DNA of 64,000 nucleotides from Caulifigura coniformis (GTDB lineage Bacteria > Planctomycetota > Planctomycetia > Planctomycetales > Planctomycetaceae). Under the pieces are notes generated by a model that saw nothing but the letters and a program-made list of their open reading frames with translations, made no database searches and was not told where the DNA came from. The DNA lies in contig NZ_CP036271.1 in NCBI RefSeq assembly GCF_007745175.1, forward strand, positions 744,001 through 808,000, read 5' to 3'. The translations under genes were made by a program, and so were the position numbers. Of the stretch, positions 19,533-28,998 are shown in pieces; the first letter of the stretch is position 1, and the number at the start of each line of letters is the position of its first letter.

Positions 19533-20966
19533 TTAACTGGCATCCGGCAGCACGAACTTGCCTCGATAATCACGGCTCAGAAGCCGATTGGCGGCCGGGT
19601 TCGCGACGAACGTTTCCGCCTTGGAGTCGATCTGCAGGCGGGCCCCGACCGTGAGCGGCGTCGACTTGAGGTCCACGCCGTTCTCCTCGAGGTGCTCGGT
19701 CATCTTCTTCAGCGTGACGCCGGCCTCGGGCGTCAACGAGTCGCCCAGGCGGGCCTGCATCTCTTCCACGCCCGTCAGCCGTCCCAGGCGATGGGAGATA
19801 TTTCCGACGTGGCAGAGCCCGGTGGAAAGATGCCCCTGCAGGATGTCCGCGTTCAGGTCTTCCATGCGGCGGCTGCGCACGGCCTTCAGGAAGTTGGCGA
19901 AGTGGTCTTCGCCCGGTCCTTCGAAGGTCTGCACAAGGTTTCCGTCGCGGTCGAACAGCGATCCGCCCGCGACGAAGCCCTCCGTTCCCTCGATGATCCA
20001 TCCCGCCTTGAATTTCTCGCTGAATGGGGTCGTCTTGAGACCACGGACCTCCTGAATCACCGAGACCGGGCCGAAGGTGTGGACGACCATCTGCGTGTTC
20101 GGCGTTTCCCCTGCGTCCTCGTATCCCAGGCGTCCGCCAATGCTGATCACGGAATCCCCCAGACCGTCGAGCTTCATCATCCAGCGGACGAGATCGACGT
20201 AGTGGATGTTGTTGTTCCCCAGCTCTCCGTTTCCGGTGTCCCAAATCCAGTGCCAGTCGTAGTGGAGGTTCTTGCGTTCCAGCGGCTTCGCGGCGGGTCC
20301 CAGCCAGAGATTGAAATCGACTCCTTCGGGAACCGGCTGCGGCGCCCGCGGCCCGATCGATCCGCGGCGTCCGTAGACGATGGTCCGTCCGAGCTTCAGG
20401 TCGCCGAGTTTCCCTGCGTGGAGATAGGCCGCGGTCGCTTTGGCCACACCGCTCGAGCGATTCTGAGTTCCCGCCTGACAGATGCGTCCTGTGGAACGCG
20501 CCACCTGCACCATCCGACGGCCCTCGACGATGGTGTTGCTCACCGGCTTCTCGACGTAGACGTCCTTGCCTGCCTGCATGGCCCACACGGCCCCGAGAGC
20601 ATGCCAGTGATTGGGCGTCGCGATCGAAACCGTGTTGACCGCAGGGTCATCAAGAACGACGCGCAGATCCTGGACAGCCTTCGGGCGCCGGCCTTGCTGC
20701 TTCTCCACGGCGTCTGCAAGTTCTTCGGCCAAAGCGCGATCGGGGTCGCAGACATACGCCACGGAGACATTCGGCTTCCGGGCGAACGTTCCCGCGTGCA
20801 CGCGCCCCCGGATGCGACAGCCCAGCACCGCGTGCTGGATCGTTTCGGCTGGAGTCTCCTTCGCCGTCTCCTCGGCGAAGACTTCGGGAGTTCTGGAGAT
20901 TGCCGCGGTAGCTGCCGCGGCAATCATCGATTCCTCGAAAAAGCGACGCCGTGTGATCTGCGACAC
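19533..20966 (-). CDS. Gfo/Idh/MocA-family oxidoreductase with Tat-type leader
   Basis: 477 residues. A GTG start at 20966 is preferred because GGAGAG lies 4 bases upstream and the leader then reads VSQITRRRFFEESM, a twin-arginine signal followed by an Ala-rich stretch ending near VFAEE. The Rossmann segment (HAVLGCRIRGRVHAGTF), TPNHWHALGAVWAMQAGKDVYVEKP with its intact EKP lysine, QAGTQNRS and FNLWLGPAAKPLERKNLHYDW identify the family. These exported oxidoreductases are abundant in planctomycetes and are thought to act on sugars or sugar derivatives. A second, smaller family member lies 159 bases upstream on the same strand. Confidence 0.9.
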   Translation of the reverse strand: MSQITRRRFFEESMIAAAATAAISRTPEVFAEETAKETPAETIQHAVLGCRIRGRVHAGTFARKPNVSVAYVCDPDRALAEELADAVEKQQGRRPKAVQDLRVVLDDPAVNTVSIATPNHWHALGAVWAMQAGKDVYVEKPVSNTIVEGRRMVQVARSTGRICQAGTQNRSSGVAKATAAYLHAGKLGDLKLGRTIVYGRRGSIGPRAPQPVPEGVDFNLWLGPAAKPLERKNLHYDWHWIWDTGNGELGNNNIHYVDLVRWMMKLDGLGDSVISIGGRLGYEDAGETPNTQMVVHTFGPVSVIQEVRGLKTTPFSEKFKAGWIIEGTEGFVAGGSLFDRDGNLVQTFEGPGEDHFANFLKAVRSRRMEDLNADILQGHLSTGLCHVGNISHRLGRLTGVEEMQARLGDSLTPEAGVTLKKMTEHLEENGVDLKSTPLTVGARLQIDSKAETFVANPAANRLLSRDYRGKFVLPDAS

Positions 20967-20979
20967 GTTGCTCTCCGGT
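20967..20979 (-). promoter_or_regulatory. Shine-Dalgarno site that decides a GTG start
   Basis: Read on the minus strand the bases are CCGGAGAGCAAC followed directly by GTG. The purine-rich GGAGAG and its 4-base spacing favour the GTG over an ATG 28 codons upstream. Confidence 0.6.
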
Positions 20980-21125
20980 CGAAAGGACAAGACCGCCGGC
21001 GGAGCCGGCCATCCAACTCGCAGCAGGACGAAACGCAGCACACCGATCAAAACAGATCGAAGAACGCCGTGCTGCGATTCCTCGATCGATTCGAGGAACT
21101 CGACGGGGCAGGTTGAACGAGACGT

Positions 21126-22172
21126 TCAGGACCCCTGGCCCGCGGCTCCCTTCGTGGAACTCGAGATCTCCTGCAACCGCGTTTCCACCTGGTCGGCCGC
21201 CTGCTTCAGGATCTCGGCGATGCGGACCGGCTGTCCGTCGCGACGCACGCTCTCATCCGCCGCTTCCATGAACGCAAACATCTCGATCGTCTCTTCGGGA
21301 GAGACGGGGGCCTGTCGGGTCCGGAAGAATTTTCCGATCTCGCGGCAGAGGTGTTCATACGAAGCGCCGTCCATCGAACTGACGATTCCATTCTTCCCGA
21401 ACACCACCGCCCCCGCGGTGGACTTGCCCCCGCGAATGCCGCGGAAGCTGCCGATGCGGCCGCCCGACCACACGCCGGCGACGAGGTCGACGTCCTTCGT
21501 CTTCAGCCGGGTCACCGATTCGCAGCCTCCGCCCATCAGGGTGAAGAGCGACTCCACTCCATGGATGCCGTAGAAGCAGAGGTCAGGAGTTCCCGCCTGG
21601 TACGAACATGGCCCCCAGGTCTCCGCGCCGAGCACCTCGCCTACCTGCTCGCTGTTCTTCAGGCCGACCACGCCGGGGCTGAAGCGATAGCTTGAACTGG
21701 AGAAGCAGGGGACGTTGTGGCGGCGTGCCAGCTCATAGATGGCCATCGCGTCGACGAGCGAACCGGCGACAGGCTTGTCGATGAAGACCGGCTTCTTCGC
21801 GAGGATGACCGGAATGGCTTCCTGCAGGTGAATGCGGCCGTCGACGCTTTCCAACAAGACGACATCAACCTTCGCCAGCAGCTCGGGGATCGTGTCGACG
21901 ATCTCCACGCCGGCATCGCGCATGCCGTCGGTGAACTTCTTGACGCGGTCACGGCTCGGCGGATAGTCGGTCCCGCCGGGATATCCCGCGACGACGCGAA
22001 ATCCGGCCAGGTCGCCGTCCGCCTTGGGGTTGTTGAACAGCTTCGTAAAGGCCGGAACGTGCGAGGTATCGAGGCCGATGATGCCGATCTTCACCGGGGC
22101 GGGCTCATCCGCCGCCATCAGCGGCGCGGCGGCGAACAGGAAGAAGAACAGGGCGGCGGAATGGAGTTTCAT
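21126..22172 (-). CDS. Secreted Gfo/Idh/MocA-family oxidoreductase
   Basis: 348 residues with a Sec signal peptide ([19 protein letters not shown], cleavage near residue 21). The body begins [20 protein letters not shown], a dinucleotide-fold start, and continues with [17 protein letters not shown] and [12 protein letters not shown], where the IDKP lysine corresponds to EKP. It is shorter than the Tat-type relative next door and lacks the WLGP insertion. It could act on a sugar or an inositol-type substrate in the periplasm, though cofactor supply there is unclear, as for all exported members. ATG 22172 directly precedes the leader. Confidence 0.85.
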   Translation of the reverse strand: MKLHSAALFFFLFAAAPLMAADEPAPVKIGIIGLDTSHVPAFTKLFNNPKADGDLAGFRVVAGYPGGTDYPPSRDRVKKFTDGMRDAGVEIVDTIPELLAKVDVVLLESVDGRIHLQEAIPVILAKKPVFIDKPVAGSLVDAMAIYELARRHNVPCFSSSSYRFSPGVVGLKNSEQVGEVLGAETWGPCSYQAGTPDLCFYGIHGVESLFTLMGGGCESVTRLKTKDVDLVAGVWSGGRIGSFRGIRGGKSTAGAVVFGKNGIVSSMDGASYEHLCREIGKFFRTRQAPVSPEETIEMFAFMEAADESVRRDGQPVRIAEILKQAADQVETRLQEISSSTKGAAGQGS

Positions 22173-22223
22173 CGAGGAGGGCTTGCCTGGCGGGAGGAAG
22201 GAAGGTGCGATGCGTGTGGAAGA

Positions 22224-22655
22224 CTACTTCAGGTCGAACCGGAAATCATTCCGGGAGGGATCCTCGCTGACGCTCGCCACGAGTGCACTCTTCCTGGCAT
22301 TGCCGAACTTCCGGGGAATCACGACCTGCTCGTTGGCGAGGATCTGCTCCTCAGTCATGCTCGGGAATACGGGCCCCTTGAGCCGGATGGCAGTGATGCC
22401 CACTTTGTACGGGCCGATCAAGGCGCCCGCGCGTCCCCGGGTCGACAGCTGGAATTGTCCCTGTTCATCAGTGACGCCGATCGACATCGAGGCGCCATCG
22501 TCGGAGATGAAGACCACATTGGCCTTGGGGACGATGTCGCCTCGATACAGGACAGTTCCACGGGCTTCCACCAGCACGGGCCCGTTGTCACCACATCCAG
22601 TCAGGACGAGCGCGAGGACCACGGAACAGACGCTGCGGAGTGCCGGGGTTTCCAT
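22224..22655 (-). CDS. Lipoprotein with carboxypeptidase-regulatory/transthyretin-like fold
   Basis: 143 residues from ATG 22655 (an ATG 16 codons upstream is also possible). The lipobox LTGC lies at about residues 16-19 after the hydrophobic stretch [12 protein letters not shown], so Cys becomes the lipidated N-terminus. The mature part reads [21 protein letters not shown] and [13 protein letters not shown], a G-x-V...G-x-x-x-x-A-x-V...D-x-x-G-x-F pattern of small Ig-like or transthyretin-like domains. Such lipoproteins commonly follow DUF1559 genes in planctomycetes, as here, where the DUF1559 gene ends about 115 bases upstream. Confidence 0.72.
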   Translation of the reverse strand: METPALRSVCSVVLALVLTGCGDNGPVLVEARGTVLYRGDIVPKANVVFISDDGASMSIGVTDEQGQFQLSTRGRAGALIGPYKVGITAIRLKGPVFPSMTEEQILANEQVVIPRKFGNARKSALVASVSEDPSRNDFRFDLK

Positions 22656-22769
22656 GCGCTTTCCCCGACCGCAGGTCAGCGGCGACACATTCGGTCGATT
22701 CATCAGTCAATTCCTCCCGCAGGTGAGGTGAGGGGAAGAGGTCGAGCGATCGAAGTTCCGCGAAGCGGC

Positions 22770-23768
22770 CTAGAACTCGCCCAGCACCTGTCCGTCGCTG
22801 CGGTCGCCGATGTACTGGAACATCTGGTGATTGATGTTCTCGCTGATGAACTTCACGGAGCCGTCCGCCAGGGTGAAATGCGCACCGCCGACGTGACGCG
22901 ATTTGAAGCCGTAGTTGTATTGCATGGTGTTCTGCCAGGTTCCCGGGTTGCACTGCGGGTCGGCGATTTGACCGGGGGTCGCGAAGTCGCAGGTGGTGAA
23001 TTCGTTGATGGGGACGATCGTGGAGACGCCGCCGCCGAGCGCGAACAGGTTTCCCCAGGTGTTGATCCACGATCCCTGCTGCCCACTTCCCGAGACGCTG
23101 GTTCCGTTCCCCATGCAGCCGGGAAGCGCCTCTCCTGCCATCAGCGTGTTGGTCGTTCCGTCCGTGACGTCGCCGATGCGAATGCTCGCAGCTCCGAACG
23201 AGAAAATGCCCGACACCTGGCTGGCGCTCGGGCTCGTTCCGAAGCGGCTTTGCTTCATCGCATAGGAATCGAAATGGTGGCAGATCGTGCGGTCGGTGCT
23301 GAACGTCAGCTGGGACCCCATCGAGCCGGTGTAATTCGCCTGGGCGTAGATCCCGAAATGGGATGGGTAGGGATCCGACGGGCAGCGGACGTAGGGCAGG
23401 GTGAAATTCCACAGCGTTCGTCCAGGCTCGATCGCCTGGTTCCGCGCATCGATGCTGAAATCGACCTTGTTGTAGAGCGGGGCCTGGTCCATGAACGGCA
23501 GGATCCGGACCTGCCAGCCGACGCGTGGAAGCGCGTTGCCCGTGCTTCCGCCGGTCGCCCCGATCGGGAACACGGTGAAGGTGTCGTGATAGTTGTGGAT
23601 TCCGAGGCCGTACTGCTTGAGGTTGTTGCGGCACTGGGACCGCCGGGCCGCTTCCCGCGCCTGCTGCACTGCGGGCAGCAACAGGGCAATCAACACCGCG
23701 ATGATCGAGATAACGACCAGGAGCTCAATCAGCGTAAACCCGAACCTGCGTCGGAATCTTTTCGGCAT
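22770..23768 (-). CDS. DUF1559 protein with type IV pilin-like N-terminus
   Basis: 332 residues. The N-terminus [40 protein letters not shown] is the prepilin-type motif (G|FTLIE) and hydrophobic helix, followed by the DUF1559 signature [16 protein letters not shown]. The C-terminus has the usual [24 protein letters not shown] block. These proteins resemble type II secretion pseudopilins in their first 40 residues and are greatly expanded in planctomycetes; their role is still unclear. ATG 23768 places nine residues before the FTLIE motif. The companion lipoprotein gene lies downstream. Confidence 0.93.
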   Translation of the reverse strand: MPKRFRRRFGFTLIELLVVISIIAVLIALLLPAVQQAREAARRSQCRNNLKQYGLGIHNYHDTFTVFPIGATGGSTGNALPRVGWQVRILPFMDQAPLYNKVDFSIDARNQAIEPGRTLWNFTLPYVRCPSDPYPSHFGIYAQANYTGSMGSQLTFSTDRTICHHFDSYAMKQSRFGTSPSASQVSGIFSFGAASIRIGDVTDGTTNTLMAGEALPGCMGNGTSVSGSGQQGSWINTWGNLFALGGGVSTIVPINEFTTCDFATPGQIADPQCNPGTWQNTMQYNYGFKSRHVGGAHFTLADGSVKFISENINHQMFQYIGDRSDGQVLGEF

Positions 23769-24352
23769 GCCACATCGTCCTTCGAGAGAATGACTGTGGT
23801 CTCGACACGACGCCGAGCGCATCGAGTCGATGAAGGTATGAACGTACAGAGCAGTCCTGGCGACCTTTCGCCGGATCCAACACGCCACGCTGTCAGCGAC
23901 AGCGGCCACCATGGAGAAGAAGCACCTGGTCCACTTCGCGGAGTTCAACCGCGTTGGCACAGCGTCCCGGCAGGGAACAGCCGGCCTGTGATCGGGAAGG
24001 TTTCGAGCGCGCCACTTCGTCGTGTCGGGGTCGACCATCGAGTGCGTCTCGACAGCGCCCCGGCATCCGACGATCAACCACGAATATCGCCGCGTCGGCG
24101 AATCTGCAAGGTGTTGTTGAAGTAATACTTTTGTCTGAGTCGGATAGCCTGAGGCTATTGTTGGACGCAGAGCGTTCGTGGCCCGATTTGTTGAGCTTGC
24201 GAGATTCGTTCAGGTTTCTCGCTGGCCTCCTTCGCAGCCCGGCCTGGAGCTCGCCCTTCGATCGACTTCGCTGCCCCAGGTGGATGGTATGTGATCCACG
24301 GGCGTCAGGGGATCGACGCCTTCAACGGCGCGACGGTCGAGTGAGGAGCGAT
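23769..24352. other. 584-base intergenic region with one dyad
   Basis: No credible gene. The region must contain the promoter of the DUF1559 gene at 22770-23768. A locally AT-richer stretch at about 24110-24165 includes a perfect dyad, ATAGCC-TGA-GGCTAT (24144-24158). It lies about 195 bases past the stop of the MoaD/ThiS gene on the same strand and about 375 bases upstream of the DUF1559 start, so it could be either a processing or terminator stem or an operator. Confidence 0.5.
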
Positions 24353-24622
24353 TTAGCCGCCGGACAATGCCTGGAGGAGATGGATCTCCGACTTCGGCTC
24401 CACCGCGTCCGACTGGGCTTCCCGATCACCAAGCGGCCGGTCATTCACGAAGATCATCACGTGCTGCCGGACGGCTCCGCGGTCATCGAGAACATAGCTC
24501 CGTAGATTCGGTTCACTTTCGAACACGGTTTCGAGAGCGGCGCGGACCGTTGGCGCATCGACATCGACGGTGTCGCACTTCACGTGGCGGCGAAGATGAG
24601 CGGTGAAGAAGACGCGGGGCAT
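24353..24622 (-). CDS. MoaD/ThiS-family sulfur-carrier-like protein
   Basis: 89 residues with a ubiquitin-like pattern: an N-terminal strand (PRVFFTAHLRRHV), a long helix (TVRAALETVFESEP), the segment HVMIFVNDRPL and a C-terminus ending in LLQALSGG. The terminal Gly-Gly is the thiocarboxylate-forming tail of MoaD and ThiS. No MoaE, MoeB or ThiF partner is in the window, so the pathway (molybdopterin, thiamine or another sulfur transfer) is open. It starts 57 bases after the stop of the five-haem protein gene and may be co-transcribed with it. Confidence 0.82.
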   Translation of the reverse strand: MPRVFFTAHLRRHVKCDTVDVDAPTVRAALETVFESEPNLRSYVLDDRGAVRQHVMIFVNDRPLGDREAQSDAVEPKSEIHLLQALSGG

Positions 24623-24679
24623 TGGCGAAGCGGGGACTCGAAGTGAACGAAACCGCGGGAAGGCCGGACGGCGACAGGC

Positions 24680-27600
24680 TTACCAGGAGATCTCCAGTAC
24701 AACGCTCGCCTTCCCGTCGGTCAACGCGATCGGCAGCAGCAACTCGGCCTGTTTGCCGGCGCCGCGGAGAAAGGGGGTGACGGCAGACGCCGGATTGATG
24801 CGGACCTTCCATTCGCCGTCGATGGAGTATGCGCCTGTCGGAGCATCGGCATCGTCAATCATTCCGCGGGCGACGCGGAGATAGACGTTGTGGACACCCG
24901 GTTCACCCGTCACCGTCAGCGTCCTCCGCATCCCCGGCTCGGCCGGCTTGCCGAGGTCAACGGCAGGAACGAATGCGTCCTCCACGGTAACGAACGTGCC
25001 GCCCGCCGGGACCGTGTACTTGAAGACCGGCCGCTGCTGATCGTCGAGCCGATAGCCGCGGAAGCGGTATCCGAGGGTTCGCGGCGGCTCGGCAGGCCAT
25101 GGAGCGTCCTGCGAAGGAAGCACGGCGATCGGCGCGGTCGTTTCCGGATGGATGACGTGATCGCCGAGGGGGCTGATCCGATCGGCCCCGCGGCCGGTCC
25201 AGTGACGGGAGGCATCAACGAACTTCCCGTGCCACAGCGCGGCGAGCGACATCTTCTCCGCGTCCCAGGCAAGGTCGGCCTGCTCGGGATATCCAACGGC
25301 GATGCCACGCGGAGTGAGTCCATCGAGGAAATTGCGATAGATGATCGGCGACTCTTTTGGAACCAGCTCGATCGACTGGGCGATCAATCCATCCGGAACG
25401 GCGGCTTTCTCACGGTCGGAGAGGAACGACCAGAGCGCCTTCATCTGCTGCTCCGGAGCGCCTTCGTAGACGTCGCGCACCACGCTCCGGCCATCGACGA
25501 ACGCGGTCGGCATGCGGGTTCCAGGGCGGTAGGCCTGCGGGTCGATCAGGTAGCGGTAGAACCAGTCCTCGCGGACACGGCGGGTCATCGTCAATAGGTT
25601 GATCGTCTGGATGCCGGACGAGGGTGTTCCGCCGAAGACGTGGCACTTCACGCAGCCGAACGCGTTGTTGCCGGCGAGACGGCGGCCAACCGCCTTGGTG
25701 CGGTGTTCGGCCTCGTCGATCTCGGGCGGCTTCGGGCCCTGTTTCTGATCGGCTTTCGCGAAGGCGGCGACGACCTGATCGACCGGGGCCGCTCCGAAGC
25801 GGGGCATGCGGGTGAGCATGTAGGGGCGGTCTTTCGCCCCTTCCCCGATGACGCGTTTCATCCACCCTGGCTGGAGCTTGTCGCCCACTCCATCGAGCGG
25901 CGGGGGGACTCGGCCTTCGTCTCCCATTTCATGCTGCGAGGTGAGGAACAGCGGGTCGCGATCCCGCTCCGGACCTCCCATTCCGTCGCGGCGATGACAG
26001 GCATAGCAGTTGAACGATGCCATCGTCGCGGCGACGAGGTCGCGCTTCGATGCGTTGCCGGAAGAGATCACTGAGAGGGCCGCTGTGATCGCGGCTTTCT
26101 GCGTCGGACTCAGGTCGAACTTCGGCGCGGAGCTGTTTGCCGTGGAGGAATCGGCGAGACAGCCGCGGGCGGGGTTCAGGTCCTTCAGATGCCTGGCTTC
26201 CAGCGTGGACGACAGGGGCTTGTCGTCCTCCACCTTCCGGTGGCAGGCGGCGCATCCCAGCGAACTGAACAGCGTCCTGCCCTTCTCGGCCAGCGCAGCA
26301 TCAGCTACGAAGCTTCCGTCAGTCGCGGGCGTCGAAGATCCGCTGGCGGCCTCTTCCGGCGTGAGCCGCAACCACGATTCGATCGGCTGCCGCTGGATCC
26401 CGCGCCCCTGCATTTCGAGAGTCAGGTGCTGCTCGCCGAACGCCTCGACGTACTCGACGCGAATCTTGTGCACGCCCTTGGCCAGCACGCGCGGCGGAAC
26501 CTTGGTGAACGGCCCGCCGTAGCTCGCGATCAATTCGTCGTCGACGTACAGCTTGCTGCCGTCGTCGGAGTTCAGAAAGAAGGTATAGGCGCTTTCGACG
26601 TCGACGTTCCAGTAGCCTTCGAACACGATGCCAAAGGCGTCGTCCCGCCCGGCGACGGAAAGATCGAAGCCTTCGCACTCGCCGGTCGACACCGGCTTGA
26701 CGGATGAGAAGTCGGGAGGAGTTTCCCAGACACCGTGATAAACGGTGTACCGGATATTTGGCCTGGCCGAGCGGCTGGAATCGCTGACGAGGTAGCACGC
26801 GAGATCACGGGCTTCTTTGTCGTTGAGATTGAGCGAGGGCATGCGTCCGGCCGGCCGAATCGCGATGGGGTCTTTGAGAAACTTCTCAAGGGCGGTGAGG
26901 CTGTACTTGTCGCCGAGCACTGGCAGCGGAATGGTGGCCGCGGCGTTCACTCGGGGAGCGTCGCCTTTGCGCGGCGCGTGGCAGGCGACGCAGCCGATCG
27001 AGTGAAACAATTGGTCGCCACGCTTCGCGGCGGTCCGGTCGCCGTTGCGCTCCAGCGGAGAGAGATTGCCGACGAGATAGCTCGTCAGGGCTGCGGCGGC
27101 ATGTTTCCTGTCGGCCTCCGGAAGATGATCGAGGAGCGCCGGCATCGTGGTCCCAGGTTTGACCCCATGGGGCGATGCGAGGAACTTCGCGAGCCAGTCA
27201 CCGCGGGCCCGCAGGCCGATTTCATCGAGAGTCGGCCCCGACCGGGCGGCATTCACTTTGAAAGCCGGATCGTCCGAGGCATGGCAATTCACGCAGCCGA
27301 GTTCTGTCAGCAGCACAACGCCCCCCTCGGCGCTGGCCGGCGAGGCCGAGGCATGCAGGCGCTCGAAGCTGGGGACGATCGGGCGACGGGCTTCTTTCTC
27401 GGCGTCGCGGCGGGCGATCCAGATGTTCCGGAATCGAACCGGATTCCCGTGGTCCTGCAGGAAGAGCGGGCCGGGCGTGGCATCATCCTTGAGAAGCGGT
27501 CCCGGAGTGAGCTTTGCCAGCTCGACATCCTGATGCACGGGGACGCCATTGAGCCGGATGGTCATCCGCGCGTTGGACTTTCGCTTGCCATTCTCGTCCC

Positions 27601-28318
27601 AGCGAGGCGCAACAAACTCGGCGTCATACGTCTGCCACTCCAGCGGCGGCAGGCACATGTTCAGGTCGGGGTCGCGGAGGGAATAGAGTCCGCCGCACTC
27701 ATTGTTCTTTCCTTCGAGACCGAAGGAATCGAGGATCTGCACTTCATAGCGGCCCTGCAGGTACATGCCGCTGTTGGCCCGTCCCTGCCCGCGAGCCTTC
27801 GGCAGATAGGGGAGTCGAAACTCGAGGTGGATCGCGAAATCTGTGAACGACTCTTTCGTCGTCGCCGCGGGAATCAGAAGACCATCGGGCGACATTCTTG
27901 TCCCCGCCTTCCAATGCTCGTCGAGGGACTTCTGCGTGCCGTCGAACAGCGAGGTGGCTCCGGCCGGTGCCGGGGCCCCGAGAGTCGGACTCTTGCGAGT
28001 CACTTTCTTCAGCTTGAGCGATTCGACGATCTCGCGAACGGCATCCGCATCACCGTCAATGACCTGGCGCTCCTTGCCGTTCCAGCCGGCGCCCGGGAGC
28101 CCGCCGGTGAAGCGAACGATCTGGAACTCTCCGTCCCCCTGCGCCACGACCTGCACGCCGAGTCGCTCGGTTTCGTATTCCCCCTGCAGCGCGTAATCGG
28201 GATCGGCCGCGGCGGCTTCCGGGGTTTTGGCCACGGGATCGGCCGTGAACGCCTGCTGACTGCCCGCGACCAACAGGCAGACGGCAACGAACATCGGGCG
28301 AAGCGTGGCGCGCAGCAT
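24680..28318 (-). CDS. Giant secreted DUF1080 / PA14 / five-haem cytochrome c fusion protein
   Basis: 1212 residues with a Sec signal peptide (about 1-26). Visible order: a beta-rich domain of about 100 residues; a DUF1080 (3-keto-disaccharide hydrolase-like, concanavalin-type) domain near 110-305 (ANSGMYLQGRYEVQILDSFG, then CGGLYSLRDPDLNMC); two cytochrome c modules with CVNCH near 341 and CVACH near 442; a PA14 carbohydrate-binding-like domain near 520-655 (YTFFLNSDDGSKLYVDDELI); and three further haem motifs, CAACH near 688, CYACH near 770 and CVKCH near 888; then a beta-rich C-terminal domain. It should be a periplasmic or surface electron-transfer protein attached to carbohydrate-handling domains. 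Haem incorporation needs a cytochrome c maturation system encoded elsewhere. Confidence 0.88.
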   Translation of the reverse strand: MLRATLRPMFVAVCLLVAGSQQAFTADPVAKTPEAAAADPDYALQGEYETERLGVQVVAQGDGEFQIVRFTGGLPGAGWNGKERQVIDGDADAVREIVESLKLKKVTRKSPTLGAPAPAGATSLFDGTQKSLDEHWKAGTRMSPDGLLIPAATTKESFTDFAIHLEFRLPYLPKARGQGRANSGMYLQGRYEVQILDSFGLEGKNNECGGLYSLRDPDLNMCLPPLEWQTYDAEFVAPRWDENGKRKSNARMTIRLNGVPVHQDVELAKLTPGPLLKDDATPGPLFLQDHGNPVRFRNIWIARRDAEKEARRPIVPSFERLHASASPASAEGGVVLLTELGCVNCHASDDPAFKVNAARSGPTLDEIGLRARGDWLAKFLASPHGVKPGTTMPALLDHLPEADRKHAAAALTSYLVGNLSPLERNGDRTAAKRGDQLFHSIGCVACHAPRKGDAPRVNAAATIPLPVLGDKYSLTALEKFLKDPIAIRPAGRMPSLNLNDKEARDLACYLVSDSSRSARPNIRYTVYHGVWETPPDFSSVKPVSTGECEGFDLSVAGRDDAFGIVFEGYWNVDVESAYTFFLNSDDGSKLYVDDELIASYGGPFTKVPPRVLAKGVHKIRVEYVEAFGEQHLTLEMQGRGIQRQPIESWLRLTPEEAASGSSTPATDGSFVADAALAEKGRTLFSSLGCAACHRKVEDDKPLSSTLEARHLKDLNPARGCLADSSTANSSAPKFDLSPTQKAAITAALSVISSGNASKRDLVAATMASFNCYACHRRDGMGGPERDRDPLFLTSQHEMGDEGRVPPPLDGVGDKLQPGWMKRVIGEGAKDRPYMLTRMPRFGAAPVDQVVAAFAKADQKQGPKPPEIDEAEHRTKAVGRRLAGNNAFGCVKCHVFGGTPSSGIQTINLLTMTRRVREDWFYRYLIDPQAYRPGTRMPTAFVDGRSVVRDVYEGAPEQQMKALWSFLSDREKAAVPDGLIAQSIELVPKESPIIYRNFLDGLTPRGIAVGYPEQADLAWDAEKMSLAALWHGKFVDASRHWTGRGADRISPLGDHVIHPETTAPIAVLPSQDAPWPAEPPRTLGYRFRGYRLDDQQRPVFKYTVPAGGTFVTVEDAFVPAVDLGKPAEPGMRRTLTVTGEPGVHNVYLRVARGMIDDADAPTGAYSIDGEWKVRINPASAVTPFLRGAGKQAELLLPIALTDGKASVVLEISW

Positions 28319-28392
28319 CGTTCAACTCGCAGGGGGGAGAGCGTGAACAGGTGACCCGGAGGGATTCTGAGGCGAATCCTGCCTCACTGCAA

Positions 28393-28767
28393 TCAGCCGG
28401 GGCGCGACGACTTCCGCGGTGCGCCGGCAGACTTTGAGGCCTTGGGCGGAAGCGTCCGAACGAACTGCAGGGCCAGCCCGATCCAGTCCCTCAGTGCAAC
28501 GTCGCTGTCGATCGCATCAGCGTCCACGATGACCCAGCCTTTCATTGGCGTCCCGGTCAGGTCGAATGGCCGAACGCCCGATTCGACAAGAGCAATGTCG
28601 GCGGCTTCCGCGCCGAGCCGGGCGATCAGGGAATCGCCGTGGACGCCCACGAGCATGTTTCCGCGATGCAGGAAGGCGAGCCCGCCGAACATCCGCTTCT
28701 CAGCAACACCCGGTTCCCGCGCGACGGCGTCGCGAACACGATCGGCCAGGGAGGCGCTGAAGGGCAT
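28393..28767 (-). CDS. TfoX/Sxy N-terminal-domain protein
   Basis: 124 residues from ATG 28767. The body matches the TfoX N-terminal domain: SLADRVRDAVAREPGVAEKRMFGGLAFLHRGNMLVGVHGDSLIARLG, including the hallmark EKRMFGGLAF and NM..GV segments, and FDLTGTPMKGWVIVD. There is no C-terminal Sxy domain; the tail is short, basic and Ser/Lys-rich. Stand-alone TfoX-N proteins are widespread and not shown to regulate competence. Longer in-frame starts upstream add only low-quality sequence. Confidence 0.85.
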   Translation of the reverse strand: MPFSASLADRVRDAVAREPGVAEKRMFGGLAFLHRGNMLVGVHGDSLIARLGAEAADIALVESGVRPFDLTGTPMKGWVIVDADAIDSDVALRDWIGLALQFVRTLPPKASKSAGAPRKSSRPG

Positions 28768-28998
28768 GCGGTTCACTCCGGGGAGGTCGCGAGAGCCAGG
28801 CTTCGATTGTCGGCCAAAACGCGTCCCCAGCCTCGAAAGGGGGCGCGCCGAAGCGACCAGAGGGAGAGGATATGACAATTCCAGACAATCAGCATCCAAA
28901 CCGGTTGCTTCCGCCTGTTGCCAACACCATCGCATCTCCGCTCAGGCGATGTCGTGAGCACCGCCTGTGAACGACTCCGACCTTCGCCTTCCCTGGTC

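Noticed and set aside
18879-21116. A 745-codon plus-strand open frame over the LysR gene and an oxidoreductase gene
   Set aside because: It crosses two well-supported genes in the wrong frame or strand and shows no motif, signal peptide or ribosome-binding site.
21717-24125. An 802-codon plus-strand open frame opposite an oxidoreductase, the lipoprotein and a DUF1559 gene
   Set aside because: Antisense to three recognisable genes; the translation looks like random GC-rich code.
26735-28354. A 539-codon plus-strand open frame opposite the five-haem protein gene
   Set aside because: Five CxxCH motifs and a signal peptide on the other strand show which frame is coding.
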